Source of the DNA: Daejeonella sp. H1SJ63
GTDB taxonomy: Bacteria; Bacteroidota; Bacteroidia; Sphingobacteriales; Sphingobacteriaceae
DNA: 64,000 nucleotides
Assembly (NCBI RefSeq): GCF_029360775.1
Contig: NZ_JARKMZ010000028.1
Location: 558,001-622,000, forward strand
Direction of reading: 5' to 3'
Positions 33,273 through 42,934 of this stretch are shown here, piece by piece. The notes under the pieces are model-generated. The model was not told the origin of the DNA. It searched no databases and saw nothing but the letters and a program-made list of their open reading frames with translations. The position numbers and the translations under genes are program-made. How positions within the stretch are numbered: the stretch's first letter is position 1; the number at the start of each line of letters is the position of its first letter.

Positions 33273-35123
33273 TTACTTCTTCTTACCTGAGCCTTTTGGG
33301 ATCTGAGTTTGCTGCTGCTGTCTCATATAATCTTCCATACGTTGCTGGAAACCCGATTTCTTCTTGGCAGATTCAGGTTTCTTTTTATTCTCCTGGATCT
33401 GTGCATGGATCTTATCGTCATTCACAAACATCCGGATAATATACTGCTGAGCAAACGTCATCATGTTAGCCAGGAAGTAGTAATAGTTCAAACCTGAAGG
33501 ATAGCTGTTTAATACTCCGAAGAAAATGATGGGAGTAATGTATCCGATATATTTCATTTGGCCTGTAGCTCCCGATACCTGGTTGTTGAAATAAGTATAA
33601 ATAAGAGTAGAAATAGTCATCAGGATACACATTAAACTGATGTGGTTTCCAAGGAATGGCAGATTGAAGCCTAACTGAAAGAATGCATCGAAAGTCGAAA
33701 GATCATCCATCCAAAGGAAGCTTCTTCCGCGCAGTTCAAACAGGTTGGGGAAGAAGAAGAAGAAAGCCATGATGATTGGCAACTGGAGTAACATTGGTAA
33801 ACATCCTCCAAGTGGATTAACTCCTGCTTTCTTGTATAATTTAAGGTATTCCTGTTGTAAAAGTGTTGGATTATCTTCACCTACCTTACCTTTAATTTCA
33901 TCCATCTCAGGCTTCAGAATTCTCATCTTAGCCATTGAGAGATATGACTTGTAGGTAAGTGGCAGTAATACCATTTTAAGTAAAACTGTTAAAACCAGAA
34001 TAATCAGTCCGTAGCCCCATCCAAATCCTTCAAGGAAGTTAAATACAGGTAATACCACCCATCTGTTAATATATTTCAATGGCGGATAACCCAGATCTAT
34101 CTGTTTTTCAATTTCAAAACCCTGCTTCTCAAGAATATTAAGCTGATTCGGACCAAAATAGAAGTCCATTGGAAATGCAGTCTGATCCTGCCTTTGAACC
34201 GGTATCTGCATATTTGCTGCGAAGCTCTTTACTACACCTGCATCAGGGCTGGTTGTTACTGCTAATTCGCCCTTATCAAAACTGTTTTTTGCAATCAGTA
34301 CATTTGAAAAGAAGTGTTGTTTGAATGAAAACCATTTAATCTTTCCTTCATTTAATTCCTTGTTCTCAGACTCAGTTAAACTAAGGTGATCTATACTCTC
34401 ATCTCCCTGTTTGAAGTATGCGCTTGAGTATCTTTGCTCACCGGGCAGGTCTTTTTCTTTTTGTTTAAGTACAGTTTCCCAGTTAAGTGTTATACTCTTT
34501 TGGGTAGGTGCAATTACATCCTGCATGCCTTTGGTTGCAATTGTCAAACCAACATTATAGCCCTCGCCTTTAAGACTGTAGATATAATCGATGTACTTTC
34601 CTTCAGAATGAGTAAGCCTCATTGTTACTGAAGAGGAGTCAGCTTTGCTTACTGATAAAGAATTCGCTGATGGGGTAAAGTAAAGCTCGTTGGTATTGAT
34701 ATTTTGTCCTGCAGCACCGAAGATCAATCCAAATTTATTGCCTTCACCCTCAAACATAACCAATGGTTCTTTAGAGTATGTTTTAAAGTTTTTAAGCTCA
34801 ACCGATGCTATTCTTCCACCGCGACGGCTTATTTTTACTTTTATTGATTCGTTTTCAATAACTACGGGCTCGCTGCTTCCTGACTGTGCTGAACCAAACG
34901 GTCCGGCTTTAATCAGGGTTGAATCTATTGCCGGAATAACAGCAGTTTTGCTGGTATCTTGCGCAGGCAATGCTTCAACAGGCTTTTTTATCCTTGCTAA
35001 AGAATCCTGAGTTTGTTTTGCTTTTTCTCTTTTGATGTCCTCATCAGAGGGCTGCATAAGATATGTGGAGCCAACTAAAATGATCAATATCAAAAAGAGG
35101 CCCGTGAAGGTATTTCTATCCAT
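33273..35123 (-). CDS. yidC: membrane protein insertase YidC
   Basis: Inserts and folds inner-membrane proteins, with or without the Sec translocon. The 616-aa protein has an N-terminal signal-anchor helix (FTGLFLILIILVGSTYLM), a large periplasmic beta domain (about 80-340), and a C-terminal five-helix insertase core with the KSYLSMAKMRILKPEMDEIKGK coiled region and the LPIIMAFFFFFPN membrane segment. A basic, glutamine-rich C-terminal tail (KKK and QQQQ stretches) is likely to contact ribosomes. It lies 31 bases downstream of pyrG on the same strand and is probably cotranscribed. Confidence 0.97.
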   Translation of the reverse strand: MDRNTFTGLFLILIILVGSTYLMQPSDEDIKREKAKQTQDSLARIKKPVEALPAQDTSKTAVIPAIDSTLIKAGPFGSAQSGSSEPVVIENESIKVKISRRGGRIASVELKNFKTYSKEPLVMFEGEGNKFGLIFGAAGQNINTNELYFTPSANSLSVSKADSSSVTMRLTHSEGKYIDYIYSLKGEGYNVGLTIATKGMQDVIAPTQKSITLNWETVLKQKEKDLPGEQRYSSAYFKQGDESIDHLSLTESENKELNEGKIKWFSFKQHFFSNVLIAKNSFDKGELAVTTSPDAGVVKSFAANMQIPVQRQDQTAFPMDFYFGPNQLNILEKQGFEIEKQIDLGYPPLKYINRWVVLPVFNFLEGFGWGYGLIILVLTVLLKMVLLPLTYKSYLSMAKMRILKPEMDEIKGKVGEDNPTLLQQEYLKLYKKAGVNPLGGCLPMLLQLPIIMAFFFFFPNLFELRGRSFLWMDDLSTFDAFFQLGFNLPFLGNHISLMCILMTISTLIYTYFNNQVSGATGQMKYIGYITPIIFFGVLNSYPSGLNYYYFLANMMTFAQQYIIRMFVNDDKIHAQIQENKKKPESAKKKSGFQQRMEDYMRQQQQTQIPKGSGKKK

Positions 35124-35154
35124 TCCGTTTATAAATCTGTATTGCTAAAATGTC

Positions 35155-36765
35155 TTACTTCTTTTTCGAATATGCCAAAGAAGCGGCGACAAAGTTAACA
35201 AAAAGTGGGTGAGGATTATCAACTGTTGATTTTAATTCAGGGTGGAACTGTCCTCCAATGAAAAAAGGATGATTCTTCAGCTCAACAATTTCAACAAGAT
35301 TATTCTCAGGGTTAATTCCTGAAGCAATCATGCCGGCCATTTCGAACTGATCAAGGTATTTATTGTTAAATTCATAACGGTGGCGATGACGTTCAGTAAT
35401 TCTGGTTTTTCCATATATAGAAGCCGCTTTACTGCCTTTTTTAAGATCGCAGGTATAAGATCCCAAACGCATGGTGCCACCTTTGTTCTTGATTTTCTTT
35501 TGTTCTTCCATCATAGAGATTACCGGATTTTTGGTATTCTCATCCATTTCGCTGCTGTGCGCATCTTTTAATCCAAGGACATTGCGGGCAAATTCAATAA
35601 CAGCACACTGCATCCCTAAACAAATACCAAAGAACGGAATATTATTCTCTCTTACATATTTAATAGCTTCAATCTTGCCTTCTATTCCTCTGCTGCCAAA
35701 ACCCGGAGCTACCAATACACCATCCAGACCCTTTAGTTTCTCGGCTACATTATCAGCAGTGATACTTTCTGAATGAATACTTTTGACTTTTACTTTACAT
35801 TCGTTTTCAGCACCGGCATGTATAAAAGATTCATTTATGGATTTATATGCGTCAGGTAACTCAACATATTTACCAACTAATCCGATGGTTACTTCTCCCG
35901 TAGGATTTTTCAGATGACCAAGGAATTCTTTCCAGCTTTCCAGATCAGGTTCATTCTTATTTGGAAGTTTAAGTTTACTGAGTACCGTTTTATCCAGCTG
36001 CTCTTTAAGCATCAATAAAGGAACGTCATAGATAGTTGAAGCATCTATTGATTCTATCACTGCATTGATATTGACGTTGCAGAACAGTGCAATCTTTTTA
36101 CGCAATTCCTGGGGGATATGATGCTCAGTACGGCAAACCAGAATGTCGGGTTGAATACCATATTCCAAAAGCATCTTAACAGAGTGCTGAGTAGGTTTGG
36201 TTTTTAGTTCACCAGCCGCAGCAAGGAAAGGAACCAGTGTAAGATGTATAACCAGCGAATTACCTGAGCCAAGCTCCCAGCGTAGCTGACGAACTGCTTC
36301 AATAAACGGTAAGGACTCAATATCCCCAACAGTACCTCCAAGTTCAGTAATAACAATATCAAAGTTGCCGGTTTCGCCTAATATTTTCATATTACGCTTG
36401 ATCTCGTCTGTGATATGAGGTACAACCTGAACCGTTTTACCCAGATATGCACCTTCACGTTCTTTGTTAATTACATTCTGGTAGATACGGCCGGTAGTAA
36501 TATTGTTTGCTTGTGAGGTTGGTACGTTCAGGAAACGCTCATAATGACCAAGGTCAAGATCGGTTTCAGCTCCATCTTCAGTAACATAACATTCGCCATG
36601 CTCGTAAGGATTTAAAGTTCCCGGATCAATATTGATATACGGATCGAACTTTTGAATGGTCACACGGTAACCCCTCGCCTGAAGTAGTTTGGCAAGAGAA
36701 GCGGAAATAATACCTTTTCCTAACGACGATGAAACGCCGCCCGTAACAAAAATGTATTTGGTCAT
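35155..36765 (-). CDS. pyrG: CTP synthase
   Basis: Makes CTP from UTP, ATP and glutamine. The N-terminal amidoligase domain starts [18 protein letters not shown] with its P-loop-like segment. The C-terminal class I glutaminase has the nucleophile in FGICLGMQC (about residue 385) and the histidine-glutamate pair in GGQFHPE, with the HRHRYEFN segment between. Length (536 aa) is normal. A candidate Bacteroidota -7 box (TACTTTTG on the minus strand) lies about 90 bases upstream. The first gene of a two-gene unit with yidC. Confidence 0.98.
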   Translation of the reverse strand: MTKYIFVTGGVSSSLGKGIISASLAKLLQARGYRVTIQKFDPYINIDPGTLNPYEHGECYVTEDGAETDLDLGHYERFLNVPTSQANNITTGRIYQNVINKEREGAYLGKTVQVVPHITDEIKRNMKILGETGNFDIVITELGGTVGDIESLPFIEAVRQLRWELGSGNSLVIHLTLVPFLAAAGELKTKPTQHSVKMLLEYGIQPDILVCRTEHHIPQELRKKIALFCNVNINAVIESIDASTIYDVPLLMLKEQLDKTVLSKLKLPNKNEPDLESWKEFLGHLKNPTGEVTIGLVGKYVELPDAYKSINESFIHAGAENECKVKVKSIHSESITADNVAEKLKGLDGVLVAPGFGSRGIEGKIEAIKYVRENNIPFFGICLGMQCAVIEFARNVLGLKDAHSSEMDENTKNPVISMMEEQKKIKNKGGTMRLGSYTCDLKKGSKAASIYGKTRITERHRHRYEFNNKYLDQFEMAGMIASGINPENNLVEIVELKNHPFFIGGQFHPELKSTVDNPHPLFVNFVAASLAYSKKK

Positions 36766-36854
36766 GATATCTGAAGGATTTGCTTAGAATGCTTTATTGT
36801 TTACAGCTTTTAAGGCCACTTTATACAATAAAAAACATCGTTTTGTACGGGATT

Positions 36855-36862
36855 CAAAAGTA
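36855..36862 (-). promoter_or_regulatory. candidate -7 box for pyrG
   Basis: Minus strand reads TACTTTTG, matching the Bacteroidota TAnnTTTG consensus, about 90 bases before the pyrG start. No good -33 TTTG is seen at normal spacing. Confidence 0.35.
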
Positions 36863-36930
36863 GGATATTTTTTGATAATTATGTTATTTGTTGAGAAATT
36901 GGGTGGTGTTAATAAGTGGATTTTATTATT

Positions 36931-37030
36931 AATTGACAATTGACAGTTGATAGTTGATAATTAAGAGATTGTCGTAAAATACAACTATCCATTGTCAACT
37001 ATCAATTGTCAACTGTCAACTGTCAATTGT
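36931..37030. repeat. tandem and inverted TTGACAGTTGATAG-type repeats
   Basis: The left part (36932-36960) contains units of TTGACAATTGACAGTTGA and TAGTTGATAATT. The right part (36991-37030) carries four units of the type (A)TTGTCAACT/AACTGTCAA in the opposite sense. The arms pair imperfectly across about 30 bases of spacer and could form a long cruciform or hairpin. Slippage-prone intergenic repeats of this kind are often seen in Bacteroidota spacers. Confidence 0.8.
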
Positions 37031-37036
37031 TTTACC

Positions 37037-37044
37037 TATTTTTG
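37037..37044 (+). promoter_or_regulatory. candidate -7 box for RhlE-like helicase
   Basis: TATTTTTG fits TAnnTTTG and lies 27 bases before the TTG start codon, implying a short leader. The repeat cluster ends just 6 bases upstream, so the -33 region would lie inside it. Confidence 0.4.
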
Positions 37045-37071
37045 TATTTATTTAAATATTAATATTTCATC

Positions 37072-38316
37072 TTGACATTCAGCGATTTCAATTTTGATCC
37101 TCAGTTACTTGAAGGACTTCAAAGTATGGGTTACGTTAAACCCACCCCAATTCAATCCCAGGCAATTCCACTTATTCTCGATCATAAAGATCTTATCGCT
37201 TGTGCCCAAACCGGTACCGGTAAGACGGCTTCCTATCTCTTACCAGTTCTGCAGCATATCAGCATTTCTGAAAAGAAATATACCAAAGCATTGATTCTGG
37301 CTCCAACGCGCGAACTTGCACAGCAGATTGACCAGCAGGTTGAAGGCCTGGCTTATTTTGCCGGTATCAGCTCTATAGCAGTATATGGAGGTGGTGATGG
37401 TATGATTTATGAGCAGCAGCGCAGGGCGATGATGGATGGAGTTGACATTGTTATTGCCACTCCCGGAAGATTGATCGCACACCTGGCTTCAGGAGCTATA
37501 AAGCTTAGTCACGTTCAATATCTTGTATTGGATGAGGCAGACAGAATGCTGGATATGGGCTTTTATGAGGATATTATAAAGATCATAAGTAATCTGCCTA
37601 AAGAGCGACAAACCCTGTTATTCTCTGCTACAATGCCTCCAAAGATCAGGACACTGGCTAACACAATTTTAAAAGATCCTGAACAGATCAATATCGCAAT
37701 TTCACAACCTGCATCAGGAATATCTCAGCAGGTTTATATGGTTTATGATAATCAGAAGATTAAACTGATAAGTTCCATTCTAAAGGAAGGTGATTATAAA
37801 AGTGTACTGATATTCTGTTCACGTAAGGAAACAGTGAAGGATCTGAACAGAACTCTGCGCAAGGAAGGAATTAAGTCTGAGGCATTTCATTCAGATCTTG
37901 AACAGGAGCAGAGAGAAACTGTTTTAAGAGCCTTTAAAAGTCGCTCATTACCCGTAATTATAGGTACTGATGTATTAAGCAGGGGTATTGATGTGGAAGG
38001 TATCAGTCTGGTTATAAATTTCGATGTCCCACCTGATCCTGAAGATTATATCCATAGAATAGGAAGGACTGCGCGAGCTGAAACTACCGGTACTGCAATT
38101 ACTTTTGTGAATGAAAAGGATCAAAGAAGGTTTTCATTTATTGAAAATCTGATTGGCAGGGAAATCCCAAGAATTTCCTTACCTGCAGAACTTGGTGAAG
38201 GACCGGCATATAATCCCGCAGTTAAGCGACCATCAGGTTCTGGAAACAGAAGAAACGGGAATAAAAAGAAAGTTTGGGTAAAACGTAATAAGCCCCAGCA
38301 AAATAATCCTAAATAA
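37072..38316 (+). CDS. DEAD-box RNA helicase, RhlE type
   Basis: ATP-dependent RNA helicase with all core motifs intact: Q motif (PTPIQSQAI), Walker A AQTGTGKT at 45-52, PTRELAQQ, ATPGRL, DEAD in VLDEADRMLDMGF, SAT in LFSATMPP, and HRIGRTAR. The C-terminal tail after about residue 375 is short and rich in lysine, arginine and asparagine, as in RhlE proteins that act in ribosome assembly or RNA decay. The start is TTG at 37072, the only start that keeps the normal MTFSDF N terminus. It stands in contrast to the degenerate relative at 44.3 kb. Confidence 0.96.
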   Translation: MTFSDFNFDPQLLEGLQSMGYVKPTPIQSQAIPLILDHKDLIACAQTGTGKTASYLLPVLQHISISEKKYTKALILAPTRELAQQIDQQVEGLAYFAGISSIAVYGGGDGMIYEQQRRAMMDGVDIVIATPGRLIAHLASGAIKLSHVQYLVLDEADRMLDMGFYEDIIKIISNLPKERQTLLFSATMPPKIRTLANTILKDPEQINIAISQPASGISQQVYMVYDNQKIKLISSILKEGDYKSVLIFCSRKETVKDLNRTLRKEGIKSEAFHSDLEQEQRETVLRAFKSRSLPVIIGTDVLSRGIDVEGISLVINFDVPPDPEDYIHRIGRTARAETTGTAITFVNEKDQRRFSFIENLIGREIPRISLPAELGEGPAYNPAVKRPSGSGNRRNGNKKKVWVKRNKPQQNNPK

Positions 38317-38327
38317 TCTCTTTCATT

Positions 38328-39200
38328 TTGATCCACAGTATTGAGAATGAACATTTAAAAATTGGTGTGAATACCAAAGGAGCAGAACTGTGCTCGATCC
38401 TGAGTAAACACAATAACAAAGAATATCTGTGGCAGGCAAATCCGGCTTTCTGGGCATTTCATTCTCCGAATTTATTTCCTGTTGTTGGTAATTGTACTGA
38501 TAATAAGATACTTACAGAGGGTGTTGAATATCCGATGCCGAGACATGGATTTGCAAGGCATTCTGAATTTAAGCTCATTGAGTCCCTGCCTCAAAGTCTT
38601 GTTTTTTCACTTGAATTTTCTGAAGAAACATTAGCTGTATATCCTTTTAAATTCAGGTTTCAGGTTAGTTACAGATTAAAAGAAACTGAACTTGAAGTTT
38701 GCTTTGAAGTAATCAATATTGATACCAAAGCAATTCTTTTTTCATTGGGAGCTCACCCTGCGTTTAATGTTCCACTGAGTCAAAATCAAACTTATGAGGA
38801 TTATTATATAGAGTTTGAAGGGGAAGATAAATTAGAGAAGGAATTATTCAATTCCCGGGGTTTCTTTACCGGACAGAGGGAGCCTGTTGAAACTGAAGAC
38901 AGAAAACTTTGCTTAAACAGGGCGCTCTTTAATGATGGTGCACTGGTTTTTAAAAAGTTAAACTCCAGAAGTGTTGCACTTAAAAGCTTCAGGTCAACTG
39001 ATTCTGTTCAACTTAACTTTAAGGATTTTAATTCTCTTGGCATTTGGGCCGTTCCGGGAGCTCCATTTGTATGTATTGAGCCCTGGCTGGGTTATGCAGA
39101 TAAAGCAGGAGATATTCAGGAGTTTAAAAACAAAGAAGGTATTATTTCTCTTGATGTTGATAATACCTTCTTTGCTTCTTATACGATTACAATTAATTAA
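38328..39200 (+). CDS. aldose 1-epimerase-family protein (LacX-like)
   Basis: Galactose-mutarotase-fold protein of 290 aa that would interconvert alpha and beta anomers of a sugar or sugar phosphate. Family features are the N-terminal IENEHLKIGVNTKGAELCSI, the LFPVVGN strand, the MPRHGFAR histidine, and a SLGAHPAFNVP histidine segment with a late glutamate (FVCIEPWLG). It begins with TTG at 38328, 11 bases after the helicase stop, so the two are probably cotranscribed. It meets the next gene tail to tail, overlapping by 4 bases. Substrate unknown. Confidence 0.92.
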   Translation: MIHSIENEHLKIGVNTKGAELCSILSKHNNKEYLWQANPAFWAFHSPNLFPVVGNCTDNKILTEGVEYPMPRHGFARHSEFKLIESLPQSLVFSLEFSEETLAVYPFKFRFQVSYRLKETELEVCFEVINIDTKAILFSLGAHPAFNVPLSQNQTYEDYYIEFEGEDKLEKELFNSRGFFTGQREPVETEDRKLCLNRALFNDGALVFKKLNSRSVALKSFRSTDSVQLNFKDFNSLGIWAVPGAPFVCIEPWLGYADKAGDIQEFKNKEGIISLDVDNTFFASYTITIN

Positions 39201-41998
39201 AATCCTTTTAGTTTGATTGGTGTCTTTCCTGACTTATCCTTTTTTCTGCTTTCCCGAATCATATCATTCATATCATCCATTTCAGGCCCTTCCTTTAATG
39301 ATTTCCAATCGAATTTTTCATTGTGCGGATCAAGCGCTTTTTGTGGATCGAAAAATCTGCTGTCGGCAGGAAGTGCTTTATATGGAGTGAAATCTGGCTT
39401 GTCGGTGAACATATCAGCCATATCATTTGCGGCAGCATCATATTGATTGAGGTATGGTATTCCGAGTATATTCCAGAATGTTTTAAATATACTTCCAAAG
39501 CTTGTATGGGTATGACTGACATGATCCCGTTTTACATACGGGGAAATGGCCATCAGAATACTGCGGTGAGCATCAACATGATCTACTCCGTTCTGGGCAT
39601 CGTCTTCTGTAACCACGATCAGCATGTTTTTCCAATAGGGGGTATGCGACAGAAATTCAACAATTCTGCCAACGGCAAGGTCATTGTCTGCCATATAACT
39701 TTCCCGGAAGGGATAACCTGCTTCAGGACGTTCTCCTGCGCCATGATCATTCGGTAATATCACCGTCAGAACAGCAGGCATTACATCTTTTCCTGTTCCC
39801 CATTTCTCTTTGAATTCTTTCTCAAATACGGTAACCCTGAACTGATCAGGAATAGCCATATTATAAGTTGGGTAGGTATATGAAGTTCTTGAGTACAATG
39901 GTTTAGGCATTGGGTAATTGGCAATATGCCTGATTCCGCCATATTTATAGTGATCTTTATAATCTGCAGGTTCAAACATTACACCGAATCCGAAATTGAA
40001 ATAGGAAACCTGATTCCGGGCCAGATGTTCCCACATCGAACCAGCTTCGTTATAATCTTCGGGAAAAATTGCACCTGCAGAACCGTTAATCCCCAGATTT
40101 CCGGGAGCATTTGAATCTTTGTTATATGTCCTGTTGCCTCCGTATCCGGCAGCTGTTGTTGCTTCAACCCATTGATTAGGGTAGGTGTTTACCAGCCAGC
40201 GATGACCATCCGCTGAAACATCGGCATCAACATAAAAATTATCGCTTATTGAAAATGATTTTGCCAGATTTAAATGATTGGGCATTACCGTTGCATTAGT
40301 CACGGTTTTCGTATTGTCTTTATTACTGAAGCCGGCGCCTTTGCCATAACGGGAAATAGTACTGTCGCCTTTGCCCTTTTTTATCTGCCCGAAGACCTCA
40401 TCATAAGTTCTGTTTTCTTTTGATATGAATACGATGTGTTTTATCGGTGATTCTTTTTCACCGGGATAAAGAGGTATCGGATTATTTTTTCTCCAGCTGA
40501 ACACCTGGTCAGATTCAGTTCTGATCAGGAAGTTGTTTTCAATAACCTTTTGGGTTGATTCTTTAAGTTGATTATCATCCGGAATGGCAGTAACCTGAAC
40601 CGTTCCATTCATTAAACTCCCTATATAGCTTCCGGCAGGACCCATTTTGAAAGTTACCCCACCATTCGGCCCACTTCCATAGCCCTTTGCATTGGCGATG
40701 ATCAGATTTTTGCCATCCGGACTTACTTTTAATTTTGCCGGAAACCATCCGGTCGGGATATGCCCGATTACCTTCAGACTCTGTACATCGATTACCGCTA
40801 CTGCGTTAATTCCTGATTCAGCAACATAAACCTGCTTCTCATCCGGTGAAACGGCTAAGCCAAAGGGTATTACCCCTCTGAATTTGCTCAGCTGAGCTTC
40901 CGGTGAAAGCTTGATATGAGTAATTATGCTTTGATTTTTACTGTCGAGAACTGTGATGTTGTCATTGTTTCCATTGCTTATGAATACATAGTTTCCGGCT
41001 GCAACAATTGAATTCGGACTTGAACCTCCAACTGCCGGAATTCCCTCTACAAGCTGGCCTACCATATTTCCGGTCTTGATCTTAGAAAATACAGATGGAC
41101 TTAGGGGATCTTTAACATTAACAGCCCAGACAGAAAATGCGTTCTCAGATTGCAAAGGCCCTAATCCGGGAATTTCAAGATCTCCTTTCTTAATTCCTTT
41201 CTCTGCTTCAGGACTATCATAGGCGAATGCTGGTTTTTCAAGTGATGTTTTTTCCCATTTCCCATTGACTCTTTTCTTAATGTATTTGTACTCATACATC
41301 CCAACATTTGCAACGTAAACAGTTTGTTCATCTTTTGAAAGTGTAATTCCAAACGGGTAACGGCCAACCGGGGTAGAAGAAATAAGCTTTCCTGAGTTAA
41401 CATCAATGCTAAGCATTCTGAATCCGATCTGATCTACGGCATACAGATAGCGCCCGTTACGGCTCATCACCATGTCTCCGATATATCCATGTGAATAATC
41501 TGCCAGACTATTCTTGAAACTGCAATCAATGGATCCTAAAGATTTGCCGTTTATAATGTCGAAAACGTATATTTTATTTGTTTGTCCGCCAGAAACATAA
41601 ACCCTTTTGTTATCAGGAGAGATTGCCAATCCCATAAATACAGATTCAATAACTCCTTTATCTCCTTTAGGTGATTCAGGTATCTGAATGATTTCAGGGT
41701 TTTGCGACTGAATATTTTTAAGGATACTTATAGACAGAGGGCTGGTTCCGGAATTAGCAGTAATCGCAATGTTTCCGTCATTGCTCAGAACTAATCCATA
41801 GGGGTGCGGAGCAACGATGTATGATTTACCGGCCGGGCTAATGTACCGGCCATTTGGAATGACTGTTGTGCCGTTGGGATTAATCTTAACATATTCCTCA
41901 CCCGATGGAGCTGAAATAACAGTAGCGGTCTGCTGGGCAAATCCCGTAAAAGCTGATAAAATAAACAGGATTGATAAATAATAAATTTTGGTGTACAT
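39197..41998 (-). CDS. exported YncE-like propeller fused to phosphoesterase domain
   Basis: Large exported protein, 933 aa, with signal peptide ending near GFAQQ (residue 22). Residues about 50-500 form YVTN/YncE-type beta propeller repeats (for example NKIYVFDIINGKS, KQVYVAESGINAVAVID). From about 515 a phosphoesterase/alkaline-phosphatase-superfamily domain begins with HIVFISKENRTYDEVFGQ and continues through ADGHRWLVNTYPNQW, NDHGAG and VVTEDDAQNGVDHVDAHRS, which hold the metal ligands. The domain pair is known as a bifunctional YncE/phosphatase protein, and phosphodiester or phosphonate hydrolysis is likely. Its 3' end overlaps the epimerase gene by four bases. Confidence 0.93.
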   Translation of the reverse strand: MYTKIYYLSILFILSAFTGFAQQTATVISAPSGEEYVKINPNGTTVIPNGRYISPAGKSYIVAPHPYGLVLSNDGNIAITANSGTSPLSISILKNIQSQNPEIIQIPESPKGDKGVIESVFMGLAISPDNKRVYVSGGQTNKIYVFDIINGKSLGSIDCSFKNSLADYSHGYIGDMVMSRNGRYLYAVDQIGFRMLSIDVNSGKLISSTPVGRYPFGITLSKDEQTVYVANVGMYEYKYIKKRVNGKWEKTSLEKPAFAYDSPEAEKGIKKGDLEIPGLGPLQSENAFSVWAVNVKDPLSPSVFSKIKTGNMVGQLVEGIPAVGGSSPNSIVAAGNYVFISNGNNDNITVLDSKNQSIITHIKLSPEAQLSKFRGVIPFGLAVSPDEKQVYVAESGINAVAVIDVQSLKVIGHIPTGWFPAKLKVSPDGKNLIIANAKGYGSGPNGGVTFKMGPAGSYIGSLMNGTVQVTAIPDDNQLKESTQKVIENNFLIRTESDQVFSWRKNNPIPLYPGEKESPIKHIVFISKENRTYDEVFGQIKKGKGDSTISRYGKGAGFSNKDNTKTVTNATVMPNHLNLAKSFSISDNFYVDADVSADGHRWLVNTYPNQWVEATTAAGYGGNRTYNKDSNAPGNLGINGSAGAIFPEDYNEAGSMWEHLARNQVSYFNFGFGVMFEPADYKDHYKYGGIRHIANYPMPKPLYSRTSYTYPTYNMAIPDQFRVTVFEKEFKEKWGTGKDVMPAVLTVILPNDHGAGERPEAGYPFRESYMADNDLAVGRIVEFLSHTPYWKNMLIVVTEDDAQNGVDHVDAHRSILMAISPYVKRDHVSHTHTSFGSIFKTFWNILGIPYLNQYDAAANDMADMFTDKPDFTPYKALPADSRFFDPQKALDPHNEKFDWKSLKEGPEMDDMNDMIRESRKKDKSGKTPIKLKGF

Positions 41999-42026
41999 TC
42001 TGAATGATTAATATAAATTTTTTGAA

Positions 42027-42713
42027 TTAAGCCAGTCTTAAACTTGCAAGATACTGATCTGTATCGTCTTCGTAAATCATTTCACTTGTCCAGCCGTGTT
42101 CTTCAGCCAGTCTTGATAGTTTGGGGAAGTCTATGTATAACCACTTAAACCAGCTTCCTTTAATGTTTTGATATTCATACTGATATGATATTTCGCCATA
42201 GTATTTTTTTAACAGAAAATCATCAGGATGATAGAGGTAGGCAATGTCTGAAGAATCGAAAAGTACCTGTCCGCCCGGTGCCAGTAAATTTTTAAGATGA
42301 TCCAGGTATTTATGTAATCCCTGAATATCTTCGCACAAGCCAATGCCATTCATCATCATTAAAAGTGTATCGTATTGTGATTCATTATATTGCATTACGT
42401 TCATGTTGATCACATTTTTTACTCCCCTTGCTCTCATAATTTCACAGGCTTGAGCTGAATGCTCAATTGCGGTAACCTCAATGCCTTTTTTTTGCAGAAA
42501 CAGTGCATGGCTTCCAACACCAGCCCCAATATCCAGAGTTGTTCCGGAACAGAGATTTAGTGCAATTTTTTCTAATTCGCTGAGATCAGTTTCTGACCTG
42601 AAGAAAACATCAACCGGCATATCTTCTGGCTTACCATAACTGTTATGCAACCATAATTTACTTTTTTGTTTGCCTTTAAAATAATCTTTTAAAACCTTCC
42701 CGAAAACGTCCAT
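42027..42713 (-). CDS. class I SAM-dependent methyltransferase
   Basis: Cytoplasmic methyltransferase of 228 aa. Motif I is TLDIGAGVGSHALFLQKKG (about residues 55-73), with the acidic residue after strand 2 in VTAIEHSAQACE and the motif IV-like LLMMMNGIGLCED. The substrate cannot be predicted; related proteins are annotated only as methyltransferase-domain proteins. It lies 28 bases upstream of the propeller-phosphoesterase gene on the same strand, so the pair is probably one unit. Confidence 0.88.
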   Translation of the reverse strand: MDVFGKVLKDYFKGKQKSKLWLHNSYGKPEDMPVDVFFRSETDLSELEKIALNLCSGTTLDIGAGVGSHALFLQKKGIEVTAIEHSAQACEIMRARGVKNVINMNVMQYNESQYDTLLMMMNGIGLCEDIQGLHKYLDHLKNLLAPGGQVLFDSSDIAYLYHPDDFLLKKYYGEISYQYEYQNIKGSWFKWLYIDFPKLSRLAEEHGWTSEMIYEDDTDQYLASLRLA

Positions 42714-42934
42714 GCATTTATACTCTTGTCATTGATGAAAATAGATTTAACTAAGATGATCAGAAATGCCGCTTAGTTGTATTTTTATCAAAAATACGTG
42801 ATGGGAAACGATATTGATGAATATTATCTCATTTTGGAGTATTGATTGACGGTTTAATGAAATTGCACTAAAAATATTAGTATGTTTAAGTCGTTAATCT
42901 GATATTGATTTGCAGTATTATTAATTTTAATTGT

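Larger units (their letters stand above)
36766..37071. other. divergent intergenic region with repeat cluster
   Basis: Holds the putative promoters for pyrG (leftward) and the RhlE-like helicase (rightward). Between them is an AT-rich cluster of direct and inverted copies of TTGACAGTTGATAG/CAACTGTCAATTG-like units (36931-37030). No gene is seen. Confidence 0.7.

Noticed and set aside
33309-35010. Open frames on the + strand within yidC
   Set aside because: They are shadows of yidC on the other strand, without signal, domain or start context.
36931-37030. Repeat cluster as a CRISPR or transposon end
   Set aside because: Units are too short and overlapping, no spacers of even length, and no transposase gene is near.
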